From Mytilus californianus (taxonomy: Eukaryota > Mollusca > Bivalvia > Mytilida > Mytilidae): a stretch of 64,000 bases of DNA. Each line of letters opens with the position of its first letter. The stretch's first letter is position 1. Position numbers and translations under genes: made by a program. Below are positions 35,965 to 47,870 of the stretch, piece by piece. The notes beneath the pieces are model-generated. The model made no database searches, was not told the origin of the DNA, and saw nothing but the letters and a program-made list of their open reading frames with translations. The stretch covers positions 64,550,995 to 64,614,994 of the forward strand of contig NW_026262690.1 in the NCBI RefSeq assembly GCF_021869535.1. The letters run 5' to 3'.

Positions 35965-36077
35965 CATATCAAAAACCACTGGTTGATGTGCACTTAGTCC
36001 AGTCAACTGTTTCGTCAATCTTGTAGAAAAGGCAACCCTTGTCGACGTACTGCTTGATGACAGTAATCTTTTCCTAT
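35965..36077 (-). CDS. C1q-domain protein, exon 2 (linker and start of C1q domain)
   Basis: A 113 nt exon with a tttataatttag acceptor and a gtaacg donor. It completes a split Asp codon from exon 1 and encodes RKRLLSSSSTSTRVAFSTRL then TKQLTGLSAHQPVVFDM. VAFSxRLTKxLTGLxAHQPVxFD is the classic first beta strand of molluscan C1q domains. The serine-rich piece is the linker between coiled coil and C1q. A 5.2 kb intron separates it from exon 3. Confidence 0.92.
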
Positions 36078-36297
36078 CTAAATTATAAAGAAACCTTCAT
36101 AACTAGCATAATCTGTTAGTGAACAAATATATTTTAAATGATAACCAATTCCCATATTAAATCGATACATCTTGTATTAAGTTGCAAACATAATGTTGTA
36201 GTATTTCTTTCTCTATTGATTTAAATCATGTTCTTTCTATAATCTGAATTATAGAAGAAGAGAGAACAAGAAGATTAACAAACAGTTTGTATTATAC

Positions 36298-36551
36298 CTT
36301 GACTATGCGTGCAGTTTTCAATACTGGAAAGTTGTTTGTTAAGATCATCATTCCTCTTTTCGGAAACTTCCAGTCGTTTAGTCAAGTTATCTATGAGTTT
36401 GTTTGATTTATCCAACTTCGTCGACAGCTCTTTCATTTGAGTTTTTAAAAACCCCACATCGAACTGAAGGCGTTCAATCACATCATCACAATAAGAAGCA
36501 CTGATTGATAAAGTAACAAAAAAAAATCCCTGTCAACCAAACTCCGAACAT
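36298..36551 (-). CDS. C1q-domain protein, exon 1 (signal peptide and coiled coil), one-base frameshift in a T9 run
   Basis: From the ATG at 36549-36551 the frame gives MFGVWLTGIFF, a typical signal-peptide start. The minus-strand run of nine T (36518-36526) then throws it out of frame. With eight T the frame would continue VTLSISASYCDDVIERLQFD into the long open frame below it. That frame encodes a heptad-patterned coiled coil (roughly residues 25-78: LKTQMKELSTKLDKSNKL, then IDNLTKRLEVSEKRN) ending SIENCTHSQ at a gtataa donor. Coiled coils trimerise C1q proteins. The frameshift could be a homopolymer error, a length polymorphism or true inactivation. Total protein would be 230 residues. Confidence 0.85.
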
Positions 36552-37317
36552 TCTAAGATATACGAATTTCAAACTAATGATAAGACAATGCTTTGGACTG
36601 AGCATTTAAATCGGGTCCAAAGGTGACCTGAATTAAATTTATATCTTTGTGTAATGATAAACTTTGTTGATAAGAAGATTTAGTTTCAGATAACAATTAA
36701 AAAAAAAACATGGTTGATTTGTCAGTTTGAATTCGTGTAAATTAGATTTTTCCTGTCGAAAAAAAACCCACATAAATACCCAAAATAAATTTGCATTCCA
36801 CTGTTTCTAACTTGTTTTATGGCAAAGTTCGAAGACGTATCTTAATATTTAATGCACATATACAAACATGTTGTCTAAAAGATGATACATTGTATGACTA
36901 ATAAAAAAAGTAAATGAGCAATTGATATCGGCGAACGTTTAATAAAATTGATCATAGAATATTCACCATTACTAATTGAAAAGTATAATATCTTTCTTTT
37001 GATGTGTATTTATAACAGGAAAAGAAATTGAACATTCTGAAAGATTGAAAGATAAGCCAGGACCAGCCATTCGGTTGATTTGTTGCTGTGTATCATATTT
37101 ATTTTTCGTTTGTTGTTTTGTACAGAAAACAGGACGTTTGTTTTCTCGTTTAAATTGATTTTAAAATGTTGAAATAACTATATTTTTGAGTCTGAGTGAC
37201 CGTTTTTCCTTTTTTTCTTTCTTTTGTTAAGTAGCAAGAAAGGTTTACGGTGAAGCTCTCTTTCTGAAAACATTTTTTTAGCTACCTGTATCTGATACGT
37301 TGTAGAATATAAAAATA
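36552..37317. other. Upstream region of C1q gene
   Basis: Would hold the promoter and 5' UTR on the minus strand. No definite element is seen. Fragments of a family B repeat (gtttgttgttttgtacagaa) occur near 37105-37150. Confidence 0.35.
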
Positions 37318-37676
37318 ATAAGAAGAGTATGTTTCCAATGAGACAGTTATCCACCAGAGATGTAAGCAACTTCAGGTCAACGAACGGCCTTCAAAAAAGA
37401 GCAATACCCATAACACATAGCAAGCCATAAAAGGCACCGACTTTACAAAATGTAAAAATATTTAAACGAGAAAACCAACGACCAGGTTTATGTACAAAAC
37501 AATAAAAAAAAAAAACAAATACAGTAACAAACAAATTACAGGCTCATAGGAAAAGTATATACAAAATGTGGCGGGGTTATACATTTCTGCAGTTGCCCAA
37601 CATTTCCCAATAATCTGGGACAGTGATATGACAGGTCAACAAAAGAACAACTTATAAAAAATAATTTGAAAAGGGC
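37318..37676 (-). repeat. Dispersed repeat family B, reverse copy
   Basis: Runs aataagaagagtatgtttcc, caaacgaacggccttcaaa-like, gcaagccataaaaggcaccg, acaaatacagtaacaaacaa and aatctgggacagtgatatga. More divergent than the 25832-26246 copy. Confidence 0.85.
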
Positions 37677-37859
37677 TAGAACGAAGTAGAACCCTTTTCT
37701 GTACAAAATACTGTCCTTTAGTTTTCTAGTCACGTGATAATACCTTTTTTCGTGTGTTCTTACCGGCAAGAAAATACGGATATTGTGTTATTTAAATTTG
37801 CTGTTACAAAATGTTGGAAATTATTTTAATGTAAAGGAATATATCTCCCTCATGCAAAG

Positions 37860-38035
37860 CCCTGATTCCTTGCCCGACTTTGGCTATACTTATTGTCCTA
37901 TTTGGTTTTATCAGCTCTTCAATTTTTGCATAAGTTTTGGATTTTCAAATGTTTTGGCCTTAAGCATCACTGAAAAGACATTAAATTGTCGAAATGCGCA
38001 TCTGGTGCAGTAAAATTGGTACCGTTAATGTTATT
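37860..38035 (+). repeat. Remnant of a dispersed element 3' end
   Basis: Carries tgccCGACTTTGGCTATAC-like, attttcaaatgttttggcct and agcatcactgaaaagacatt followed by gtcgaaatgcgcatctgg, a conserved translated word (SITEKTLNCRNAHLVQ here). The related word occurs at 32680-32720, and in reverse at 31640-31665 and 46765-46790. This suggests a shared mobile-element tail; the element class was not established. Confidence 0.5.
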
Positions 38036-38748
38036 ATTCATACAAAATAAGAGCCTCGAAATAGTGCATATAATTAGTTTGTAGTAATATACGGTGACCT
38101 ATGCTTTACATTGAAATTTCGCTGTGAGCAGACGAAATAACTTGCGGTTGACCAACTTAGAAGGCCTGCTACGAATGATTCAGGCATCAGAAATATGCTT
38201 GTTATGAACCATTATCTAGTTAGTTCAATGTATATTTACGACATAACAAGATTCAGTAGGATAGATATCCGGGGAACCATCATATAACGAAATTTTGCTA
38301 CCGAGTGTCCGATTTCACAAAAATGCGAGTTGGGTACCTTGTGTTATATTCAGGTGTATCATGAGGTATTTTTTTAGAAACAAGGCAGGCCTGTAATGGT
38401 TAGATCTGTGACATAATATTTCTAATTTCTTATTCATTTGATGGAATGCCATTAAATTTATATCTTCTTTCAGAAAAATAACAATAAATTTTAAATTTGT
38501 CGTTTCATTTTTGTCATATTAGCATGTATTTTGTTACAGAAGCCAGTGTGCCGACACATGCAAAGGGATATGAAAAATTACGGCTGCCGTGGTCATAAAT
38601 TACTGGTAATTTCAAATACAACACTTTAAATCACTTCATAAGTTGAAAATCTCGCTTTTTTGGTCAATTTTATTATCAAATGATATGTTTTTACCTATAA
38701 TACTTACCAATAAAAAGTGTTTGACGATCGTTCAGTGATATTATTTCA

Positions 38749-38780
<32 letters not shown>

Positions 38781-39746
38781 TATTATTTAAAGTCGGCATA
38801 TATATGTACATAATAACAGAGAAAACATGAGCTCTGACGAGCTCTTTAACGAACTATCATATGAAATTCATGCAGCTTCATGCAAATACTATAATGAATA
38901 AAAATAAAAAAGAATGCAAATATAATGAAAGCAAATCAATTTCCCAACATATCATTCGTAAATTTACACAGCCGTTGGCATCTTTCTATCCAAATCCACA
39001 CAAATTTCGTAAAATCTCGAGGAGACATGGAATTTGGTTATATCATAAGGAATAAGCAACGAGATTAGATTCTAATCCCGTCAGTCTACTTATCCCAGTT
39101 TAGATTCATTCGATTCAAACGTATTTTCTCTCAAGTTACCAAAATCACCTGATATGTTGGGAGAATTTTTTTATTTAGAATAAATTTTTACAAAAAAAAC
39201 TCTAAATTTTTTAATTTGAATTTGAAAAATCGATCGCGAGACAATGGAATGTCGATATTTTTCTTCCTGTGATCTTGAGGTATATATGCTCAGATTTGTC
39301 TCTAATGTAATATGATCTTTTCCAATTGCTTAATAAAGGCAAGGATCATTTGTATAGTGAAAAATACTATACAAATCCTTGATAAAAGCGTACATTTTAA
39401 GGTTTCAAAATTTGAAAATTATTTATTCATTTGTATATTTACATTTAATTTATATAAATATAAAAGCAATTCAATTCAATTTAATTAATTATTCATTTTA
39501 TTTTTTTTGTTATATATCTATTCTGGGACATAATATATTGACGTTAGTATAATAGTCCCAGATATATTACATATATTATTTGATATATTGTACACCCTGG
39601 TGTTTTCTTATTTTTAACTATTTTATGGTAATAAGTTAGAGCTTCTCTCGACTCTCTTCTGGGTTTTTCCTTTGATTTCATGTTGTTTACATTGGAGATT
39701 TTGGTCTTATCAGTAAGGGGAAAGAACTCATTAATCTAATGCAAAC
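38036..39746. other. Non-coding DNA with an (aagt)n microsatellite and a hairpin
   Basis: An (aagt)n run of about seven units lies near 38750-38778. A hairpin with arms ttgtatagt and actatacaa lies at about 39351-39380, between larger inverted words caaggat and atccttg. No gene supported; the frame at 38861-39055 has no domain. Confidence 0.5.
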
Positions 39747-39790
39747 ATGGCGGCGATCCGGGGAAGATCTAGTTTTGTGTTTACAAAAAG
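39747..39790 (+). CDS. Possible first coding exon (MAAIRGRSSFVFTK)
   Basis: ATG GCG GCG in the context caaacATGGCGGCG, a locally GC-rich start resembling the YY1-type first-exon motif, is followed by 14 codons and a possible but weak gttggt donor at 39791. It has the right form to be the first exon of the candidate small gene with exons at 50138 and 50446. Joined there, the next codons continue open (RLFVHCWSLKWEKLIG) and then stop. The link over 10 kb is speculative. Confidence 0.22.
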
Positions 39791-41226
39791 GTTGGTTATG
39801 CAGATCGTATGAAGAAGAATGACTTGTTACTTTGCCATAATTTATTTTAGATCATGATCTTTCGATTTATCTATATGCCTATTATAATCACACGGTGCAA
39901 ATATGTTAAATCTGACTGCAAAAAAGTTGTGCTATTGAAAAATGTTAAAATTGAAATCCCAAGATAATGGGGATTTCAACTTTTTCAATTTTCTGGCGTA
40001 TAAAAGATATACTTTCATATTTTTTTAAGTTATAACTTAAAATATAATTGATATATTATTGTTACTTGATATTATATGTTGAAAAAGTAAGATCGGTAAA
40101 CAAAATAACGAGTTTTCAGTTGCACATGTTGCATGTTGTTATTTTATTGATATGCTAATGAAACACAACGTCAATAATTGTTTACCACCCAGTACATGTC
40201 CAACTCTAGAAATAGTCCCTAATTCTGAAAAGGATGTTCAGAAGCAAAAGTGATTTGCAATTTACAACCATATGTAATGCAATAATTAGTGTTTAACATG
40301 CATGATGTACAAAACAATATACATGTTCAGCTTGGATGTTGAGTTATGCAGTGTGTCTGGTAGTTATCTGAAGGTATAATCCATAGCCAAGGTCAGCTGC
40401 CTTGGCTATCATATATGTGTCCATCTTCTTCTTCTTTCAGTTTCCGCACTCCATCATAATATTGATGACTATATGCCGTACGTCTGATCATCTATCCCAC
40501 ATTTATATGTACATGTAGGGCCTAGATGTCATTTAGTTGTGTCATATGGTTGCTGTCTCATCATACATTGATATATACCCTGGCTGTATTTTTTTTATTC
40601 ACATTACCACAATAGAAAAGCTCATATATTACATGTATCATGTGTATATATATATAGCAAAATTGCAATTAATTATTTAATAGAAATACATATTGTACAT
40701 TCCTCTTCTTAGACAGTCTGCACCAAAATCTTTTCCAACTACTACTAATATTCAGACATTTTCCTTGTGTGTCTAAAGTTAAACAAAGTTTTGCGAAAAT
40801 TAACTAGTCCAAATAAAATTTTACTAGTCTGGGGAATTGGATTAGTGGCTAACAGTGCAGGCTGCTTCTACATTTACACAAACATGTATATATACAGTTT
40901 GTATATGTACAATGTACATGAACTGCCTCAGATGTCTTGTAGTAATGTCAGGTACAAAATGTAACTAAACTGTAGTGTGCAGGCATGAATCATGGGAAGT
41001 TATAAGTTGGATCTGGGGCCAAGTCAATCTATTGACTTGAAAAATGGTTTTGCTGCTTCTCTGCTAAGCACCCTCTGCTTTGTGGGGTAACTAGAGTAAA
41101 TACTTGGTCAGCTGAGGACAATAATTAAACTGATGCAGATCCCAGAGTTGAAAACCCCCAAAGCTAGATAATGTTTGGAGTGAAACAAGTCTGTATCATA
41201 TATATTAATTAACCATAAATGTAGCT

Positions 41227-41231
<5 letters not shown>
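39791..41231. other. Unassigned non-coding DNA
   Basis: AT-rich; short open frame at 40767-40964 without recognised domain. Confidence 0.35.

Positions 41232-41258
<27 letters not shown>
41232..41258 (+). repeat. Poly-G run of 27
   Basis: An uninterrupted G homopolymer of 27, exceptional in an AT-rich genome and able to form quadruplex DNA. It lies 35 bp left of the TTAA-flanked element start. Confidence 0.9.
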
Positions 41259-43360
41259 AGCAAATTCCATCTCTGTGAAATGTCTGATACCTTAAAGGGA
41301 AAATTCGCGATTTTTCACTTATCATCTTATTATGTTCATAATTATATTAATACCATAAAAAACATATTCACCAAGTTTTATTTGGATATGAAAACTAATA
41401 AAGAAGAAAATTGGGAATTATTAATTTTATCTATTCGAACTTCCTGACTTCTGTGACGTAGTTTAAGTCTTTTTGCATGCCGGGAGTTGAATTAATCTCA
41501 TTTAAGTCTTGTTCGTTAACCATCTAATAACGCGATTTAAAGCGCATCGACGACTTTTGGTGTAGCTATTAACCAACTAAAAATAAAGAAAGTAAAGTGA
41601 TAGCCGTGCAACTTTTAAAATTAAATTGTAGGATTTATGTTTTAAGGATTTTTTATACGAATTTTAGTAATAAAAGTAAATCATACAAAAGAAAATTTTT
41701 ATGATTTTTTTTCCCGACAAATACCTTAAACAAACATATGAAACTGACATGATTGATAGTGTATTAAAAATACATGTTTGTATTCTGACCTTTTTGCTTC
41801 AGTCTTGCAAACATTTCCTGCTTGTACTGTGTAAATACTATGTGTATTGTTCTGTGACACTTAGTGAATGTTGAATGCGTGGTTAAACTCAAGGTAATTA
41901 AAAGATTAGCATTCTGGAATTCTAATCTTTTGATCTTCACTCAGTGAATTTTAGCAGTCACGGTTCACCGTTCCATGTGTGAACAACATTTCGTATGAAT
42001 GATAAACGGGAGTGATAGTTTTAAACACAGAAAATATAAAAAAAAATTAAAATTAATTTAGGGGAGCAATAAGGTGGCACAATAACTGGATAGCCGTTGT
42101 ATATTTTTATATTTTGCGTAAGCTCAGTTTTAGATGAATTATGACCGCTGACTATTTTTGTAACCATGAAATACTGAATTAATTTAATTGAATAAATTTA
42201 TAAATAATAATAGCCTTCTAAACACGAGTGTATGAACTAAAAATTGTACTATTTCAAATTAGAATCGGTAACCTTGAATATTTGAAATAGATCATTACCA
42301 ATTGCAATTATATAATTTGGTCCATCCAAAGCGATCTTTATTTACATATTCAGGAATTAATGGTCTCATCAATATATTTTAAATCTCACAACTCATAAAT
42401 ACTTCAGCTATTTGAAAAAAAGATGTTTAAAAATTTGACAGGAAATTTAAGGTCCTTCTTGGAATGGAATCGAATAATTACGAACAAATATTCTTTTCAG
42501 GTGTGAAAAACATAAAAAAAAAATTATACATAATCGGGAATGTCCTTATTAAAATATTCTAAGTCTCACAACGTATAATACTTTAGCTATTTGACCAACG
42601 ATGTTTAAAAAAAAAAGACAGAACCAATTTAATGTCAACTTTCCCTATTTTTGAATGGAGACAGACCGGAGGAATAAATTTTCAATGTGCTTTATATCTT
42701 GTACTTTTGCAAGACTTATAATTCATTCATAAACCATGTCTATACCAGAGACATATATACACATATAATTATTAGTCTGTTTTAACTGGCAAGTATACCC
42801 CTAAAGCGGACAAGCAGTTTATTCTTTAAATTTCTGTTATTTAATACCAAGAAAGAAAAAATATCCCGAAATTAATTTGATACTTTGATACTGAATATTT
42901 TTCCTGAAAAATATTCACATCCCCTTTCGGTCTGAAAATAAGATAAAAATGTGGTATACTGAACATGCAGAAGTGTGAATTAATGTCATAAAACCTTGTT
43001 ATATCAGAAACCTCTATAAATGTGAAACTGTATACGTAAGACCTCATAGGACGACACCTAACCACATGCAGGTAATATACAAGTAGCTCTGTTATATCCG
43101 GAAATGTCATGGTTAATCACTACCGATACAGAATGTACCAATGCAAAGAAAATTCTGATGATTGTGAAGAATGACAATTCACGATTTTAGAGGAGTCTTA
43201 CATGGTGGATTGCCGGAACGATTTAAATTTTCACTAGATATTTTCTCAATTTAAATCACTGAACTAAAAACCTACGTCAAAGAACATAATTCGTCTTGTA
43301 AATTCTTATAAATAAAACGCTCTTATTTTGTAACTTTCGATAGACTTGACCTCCAACACG

Positions 43361-43361
43361 C

Positions 43362-43390
<29 letters not shown>
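43361..43390 (+). repeat. Poly-C run of 30
   Basis: An uninterrupted C homopolymer of 30 followed by nine A. The minus strand open frame across it (a poly-glycine tract) is an artefact of the run. Confidence 0.9.
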
Positions 43391-43392
<2 letters not shown>

Positions 43393-44557
43393 AAAAAAAC
43401 AACAACCTGGGAACCATTAGACAAGTATATCTAACAATGTTAATGTTCCTGCATGCCCAAATCATGCCCAAATCAAAAAAAAAAAGAGGAAAAAAAAAAG
43501 CAAGAGATGAACGGTTAGTCACATCAGATTTAGATATTTATAAATTGATGTTGTTAACTAGAGATGCATAGTGACATGTCTCTGCGTTAACTGATAAGAA
43601 TAACAGGAAAGTATAAACTTGAAAAAAATAGATTGATGATGAATAATATGCGGCACCCCTTTTTATCAAAGCGTACCGTCATTCATGTATTATAATGACT
43701 GTCCGTTATTTCTATTAAGAATGGCAATTGTACGTGAAATCCTATAGATAGTGAGACTTTTTTTTAACAGATATGCGACTTTTCGTATTTATATTTTTTC
43801 TCATGTTACTCTTATTTAATATTTTATGCATAAGTGCAATATTGGGAATGGCTTATTCACCAACAATCTAACGTAATAAATTAATCAACCCTCTAGCTGA
43901 TCAGACGTTAATACGATATTCGTTAATACATTTTTGTACAACTACTATCAGTCTATCCGAAGTGAAGTTTCTTTATTTCTTCAAATAGACTTTTTGGGGA
44001 TCATTAGTGCACGTCCAGTGGCATATATATTACATGCATGTCGGAACAGGAAATTTGGCATAAGGTACTTTCAGAACCATGTTCACATTATTATACATTA
44101 TACCCAACAATTGCGATGATGACGAATTTCTTCAACTGTTCGAGAACAATCTAATTGATTCTTCTTCTTCTTCTTTTGGTATACAATATTCCATCGACAT
44201 CCGATGATTACATACTGTTCGCATACGTGGACTATTTACAAATTTTTTACCCCAATTTAAACAAAATGTATGTTTTTTTCTTATATTCAATATACATGTA
44301 TATATTTTAAATTGCGACTATCTATAGTTCCGTAACTTTCTATCCAGGCGTATAAACCAATGATCGACAAGTGCGTACATTTTTGTTAAATCAATATTTC
44401 TTGTATGTTTCAAAATGTCCTTCATTATTGACAACGAGTATATACTTACATTTTCCCCAATTTACCCTTGGAAAAAATATGTAAATAGATTTTTATTTTA
44501 TCAAATCTTTTTTTGGAATTATTTAGATTTTCATAAATAATATTCTTTACACCAGAA

Positions 44558-44818
44558 ATGTTATTTATAAATAAACGTATGAGTTTAGTAATGACTAGTA
44601 TATCACTATCGGACACACAAGACAGAGATGTATATTATACACCTGATAGTTCAAGATGGAAAGTTACAAGTTATCGGCCGTGTACACTGATCAATACCCT
44701 CAGAAGTGAAATGATGCATGAACTTGCAAGACCGACAGGAAATCGCTTGAATACCTGGACGTGTCACCTCACAATACCTTTGGGAGTAATACCTTTAGCC
44801 ATGCTGGTGATCAGATAA
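44558..44818 (+). other. Unrecognised 76-86 codon open frame inside the 4 kb element
   Basis: Reads through ITSISLSDTQDRDVYYTPDS-like sequence and ends LGVIPLAMLVIR-stop. From the internal ATG at 44591 it is 75 codons long. The composition is balanced rather than low-complexity, and it is less AT-rich than its surroundings, but no family or splice context is recognised. Confidence 0.25.
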
Positions 44819-45500
44819 GGGAAGGTCCAAAATTTATTTAAATAAGTTTATTACATAAAAAAATTATGAACAAATTAGATTTTCGAAAACAATTTTACAC
44901 GGAACACTTATTTATGACTTTGAACTTTGACTTTTTAACTAATTCCCATATAAACAGTTTAAAAACGACAGACCATGGTTATTTAAAAAATAATTACATT
45001 TTCCGTATCAAGTTTGTTAGTCGGATAAAACAACCGTACTATTGACAAGATATCGACACGCAATTACGACTACATTAGGTTACTGTTGGTTTTGGTCCTT
45101 TGTGGTTTATAGATATATCGTGGTTTCTAAACCGAGAAGATGTCAAAATGGCCGCACGCAGAGAATTGATACTCTAATTTTAAAATCGATGGTGATCTCT
45201 TATCTAGCAGAATAAAACTTTAATATTTATGAATTTGAGATTTTTGATACAGAATGGACATAATATCAATTTTTCATTTTTTTGCGAAGTTTCCCTTTAA
45301 GCCGCTCATGTCTTCCTGTAGAATGTTTACAGTAGAAATGGCATGTTAAAAAGCTGACTAAGTGGCTAAAGTGCGTCTGTCTAGCACAAAGCAGTGTTCA
45401 TACTCACATTACATAACATGTAAAGTTTGCCATTGAATTTTACAGGGTTGGCAAATTATTATAAACCTGGTTTTCTAAGGTTAGGCAATACCCCCAGAAG

Positions 45501-45876
45501 TATGAGGCGCCGTTTTACTATTTATTACCTATTTTCTGATATCAAAAAATGATTTTCTGATATCAAAAATTCTATTTTTTGATATCAGAAAATCGATTTC
45601 TTGATATCAAGAAATAAAGAATATTTTCTGATATCAAAAATTCGAATTCCTGATATCAAAAATTCATTTTTTGATATCAGGAAATAGATTTTTTGATATC
45701 AGAAATTCGAATTTTTGATATCAGAAAATATTTTTGATTTTTTGATATCAAGAAATAGATTTTGTGATATCAAAAAATGATTTTGTGATATCAAGAATTC
45801 GAATTCTTGATATCAAAAAATGATTTTTTGATATCAGAAAATAAGAAATAAATGAATGATGGCTCCCTGTGTGTCA
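45501..45876 (+). repeat. GATATC-palindrome element, copy 1 (14 GATATC sites)
   Basis: Between tatgaggcgccgttttacta and ggctccctgtgtgtca lie 14 copies of the core tgatatca separated by about 17-25 bp of A/T-rich spacer (aaaaatga, agaaattcgaat and similar). Each core is a palindrome, and spacers such as attcgaat are palindromic too, so either strand can fold in many registers. The two ends are themselves weakly inverted (ggcgcc...tatttatt against ggagcc...atttattt). No ORF. Confidence 0.9.
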
Positions 45877-46377
45877 TTTAAAACATTCAGGCTCACCAAT
45901 GAGGCCAAACATCAGGAATTATCTGAAATAATGTTCCCGGTAGACCAATTGTTTTATAGTGTGGAGTACCACTATACACGGTATTGGTCATTATATTGAT
46001 GACATTGTGTCCCTTGTTACAAAAACAAAATGCTTATACACTTCAAGTTTTATAAACATGAATAAGACCTGTCTCCGGAAAACTGCTATTTAATAACAAT
46101 ATTTGAAGTAAAAAAAATATTTACTCTAATCTTCAGTTTGATCAAACTTATTACGAAATTTAAGACCCATGCACTACAAGACAATATATGGAAGATTTTT
46201 TTAAATTATTCCTAAATAAAACATATTTACTCTTGTGTCATACAATCCGAATGGGCGGGATATGTCGACCTAAGAATTTATTACATACTGGAAAATGTTT
46301 TCAAGATTTAGATACGATGGCTCGATAATATATTCAGGTTCAACTGGCGATATACACGATCTTTTCGCCTTATATAT
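45877..46377. other. Unassigned non-coding DNA
   Basis: No feature seen between the palindrome element and family C repeat. Confidence 0.35.
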
Positions 46378-46870
46378 CTAATACAATGCATAAACAAGTC
46401 TAAATTGAAAACAACGTTCTAACCTATGATTGCGTTGGATAAAATTTTTATACGTGTGCAAGCAAAACAAATTTCTTGGTAGAGAGGGGTCTAAATACAG
46501 CACAAACAACATTTTCCAAAAGATCAAAAAAGTGAAAAAGAATATTTTAACAAAACACATTTGGCTAACAGGTCGAACAACTGATGTTCTTAAACCCTGC
46601 TGACTGCCATTGGCGATTGCCAAATAAACGGATCACAAGATGTAACAAAATTGATCTATATTATTAATTTAATACCAAACAGAAAACAATAAACTTGCGG
46701 AAAAGATGGTATACCGCAAACATGAGGTGCAAAAATTTGTACACCATATCCGGATTTCGACAATTAATATCTCTTCAGTGATGTTAGGAATCGAAACGGT
46801 ATTTGGAAGACCATATAGTTTACCTCAGTTTAGGATAGACTCTTGAATTTTGAAGAGTCGAAATATATAC
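46378..46870 (-). repeat. Dispersed repeat family C, reverse copy
   Basis: Contains aacaacgttctaacctatga, ttaaaccctgctgactgcca, gatgtaacaaaattgatcta, cttgcggaaaagatggtata and tctcttcagtgatgttagga. It is longer at the 3' side than the 31196 copy. Confidence 0.9.
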
Positions 46871-47143
46871 CCTACTAAATTGTACTTATACCACTTTTCT
46901 CAAAATGAAGTGAAAATTTCTTGACAATCCTTTCAATATAAAGACAAACTTTTCCAAAATGAAGGTATTTTAGAGATGAAAACGTACATCCAACCTACTG
47001 AAACGTTTCATTACTTCACAGAAAAAGCTCATATGTATCTAAAATGATTATGGACGACGCGGTTCATAAGAAATACTAGCAGTCTCGTAAAAAGACGAAA
47101 TAGACAAATCTTTCGAAAATACAAGACATGCATTTTTTTTATG

Positions 47144-47360
47144 TTGTTGTTGGCTTTGAACTAGTTGTCACTATCGCATCTGTAATTTGTGTCTTTTTGT
47201 TGTTGTTACCCTGCCACGTGTGTTCTTACACTATGTTGTAATGTAACACCAGTGTCCCAGGTTAGGGGGAGAGTTGAGCGCTCAAACATGTTTCATCCCG
47301 CCACATTCTTTATGTGTCTGTTCCAAGTCCGGAGCCTGCAGTTTAGTGCATTGTCTTGGT
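47144..47360 (+). repeat. Dispersed repeat family B, forward partial copy
   Basis: Begins ttgttggctttgaactagtt, then accctgccacgtgtgttctt, tgtcccaggttagggggaga and gttccaagtccggagcctgc. Confidence 0.85.
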
Positions 47361-47364
47361 TCAT

Positions 47365-47512
47365 AGAATTGAGAATGGAAATGGTGGGGGGGATATGTCA
47401 AAGAGAAAACAACCCGATCAAAGAGCAGACAACAGCCGAAGGCCACCAATGGGTCTTCAACGCAGCGAGAAAATCCCGCACCCGGAGGTGGTCCTCAGCT
47501 GGACCCTAAATA
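47365..47512 (+). repeat. Dispersed repeat family D, copy 1
   Basis: The run ttgagaatggaaatggtg, caacccgatcaaagagcaga, ggccaccaatgggtcttcaa and gcagcgagaaaatcccgcac recurs at 51671-51752 and, split by two insertions, at 53674-54117. Confidence 0.85.
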
Positions 47513-47574
47513 AAATTGTGTACTAGTTCAGTGAAAATGGACGTCACACTAAACTCCAAAACATATCAATGAAG

Positions 47575-47870
47575 TAAAATTAAAAAACATACAAGACCAA
47601 CAAAGGCCAGAGGCTCCTGACTTGGGACAGGCGCAAAAATGCGGCGGGGTTAGACATTTTTTGTGAGATCTCAACCCTCCCCCTATACCTCTACCCAATG
47701 TAGAATAAAGAAAAACATAGCAATACGCACAGTAAAACTCAGTTTAAAAGAAGTACGAGTCCGATGTCAGAAAAGGTAATAAAATAAACTAAGCATAAAT
47801 GAACAAAGGACTACTAGCAGTTACTGACATGCCAGCTCCAGACCTCAATTAAACTGATTGAAAGATTATG
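47575..47870 (-). repeat. Dispersed repeat family B, reverse partial copy
   Basis: Contains gaggctcctgacttgggaca, aatgcggcggggttagacat, atctcaaccctccccctata and gcaatacgcacagtaaaact. Confidence 0.85.

Larger units (their letters stand above)
41293..45300. mobile_element. Putative 4 kb TTAA-flanked inverted-repeat element
   Basis: The left end ttaaagggaaaattcgcg and the right end (reverse complement ttaaagggaaacttcgca) are imperfect inverted repeats which continue with attatgttcat against attatgtccat. Both ends are bounded by TTAA, the target site of piggyBac-type elements. The interior has a C30 homopolymer and no recognisable transposase, only short open frames (42841-43110 minus, 44558-44818 plus). 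Either a decayed or non-autonomous element, or two solitary related MITE ends placed by chance. Confidence 0.5.

Noticed and set aside
43277..43522. Minus-strand frame with poly-glycine tract
   Set aside because: The glycine run is just the translation of the C30 homopolymer.
47189..47509. 106-codon open frame
   Set aside because: Spans the junction of two dispersed repeat fragments (families B and D); not conserved as a frame in other copies.
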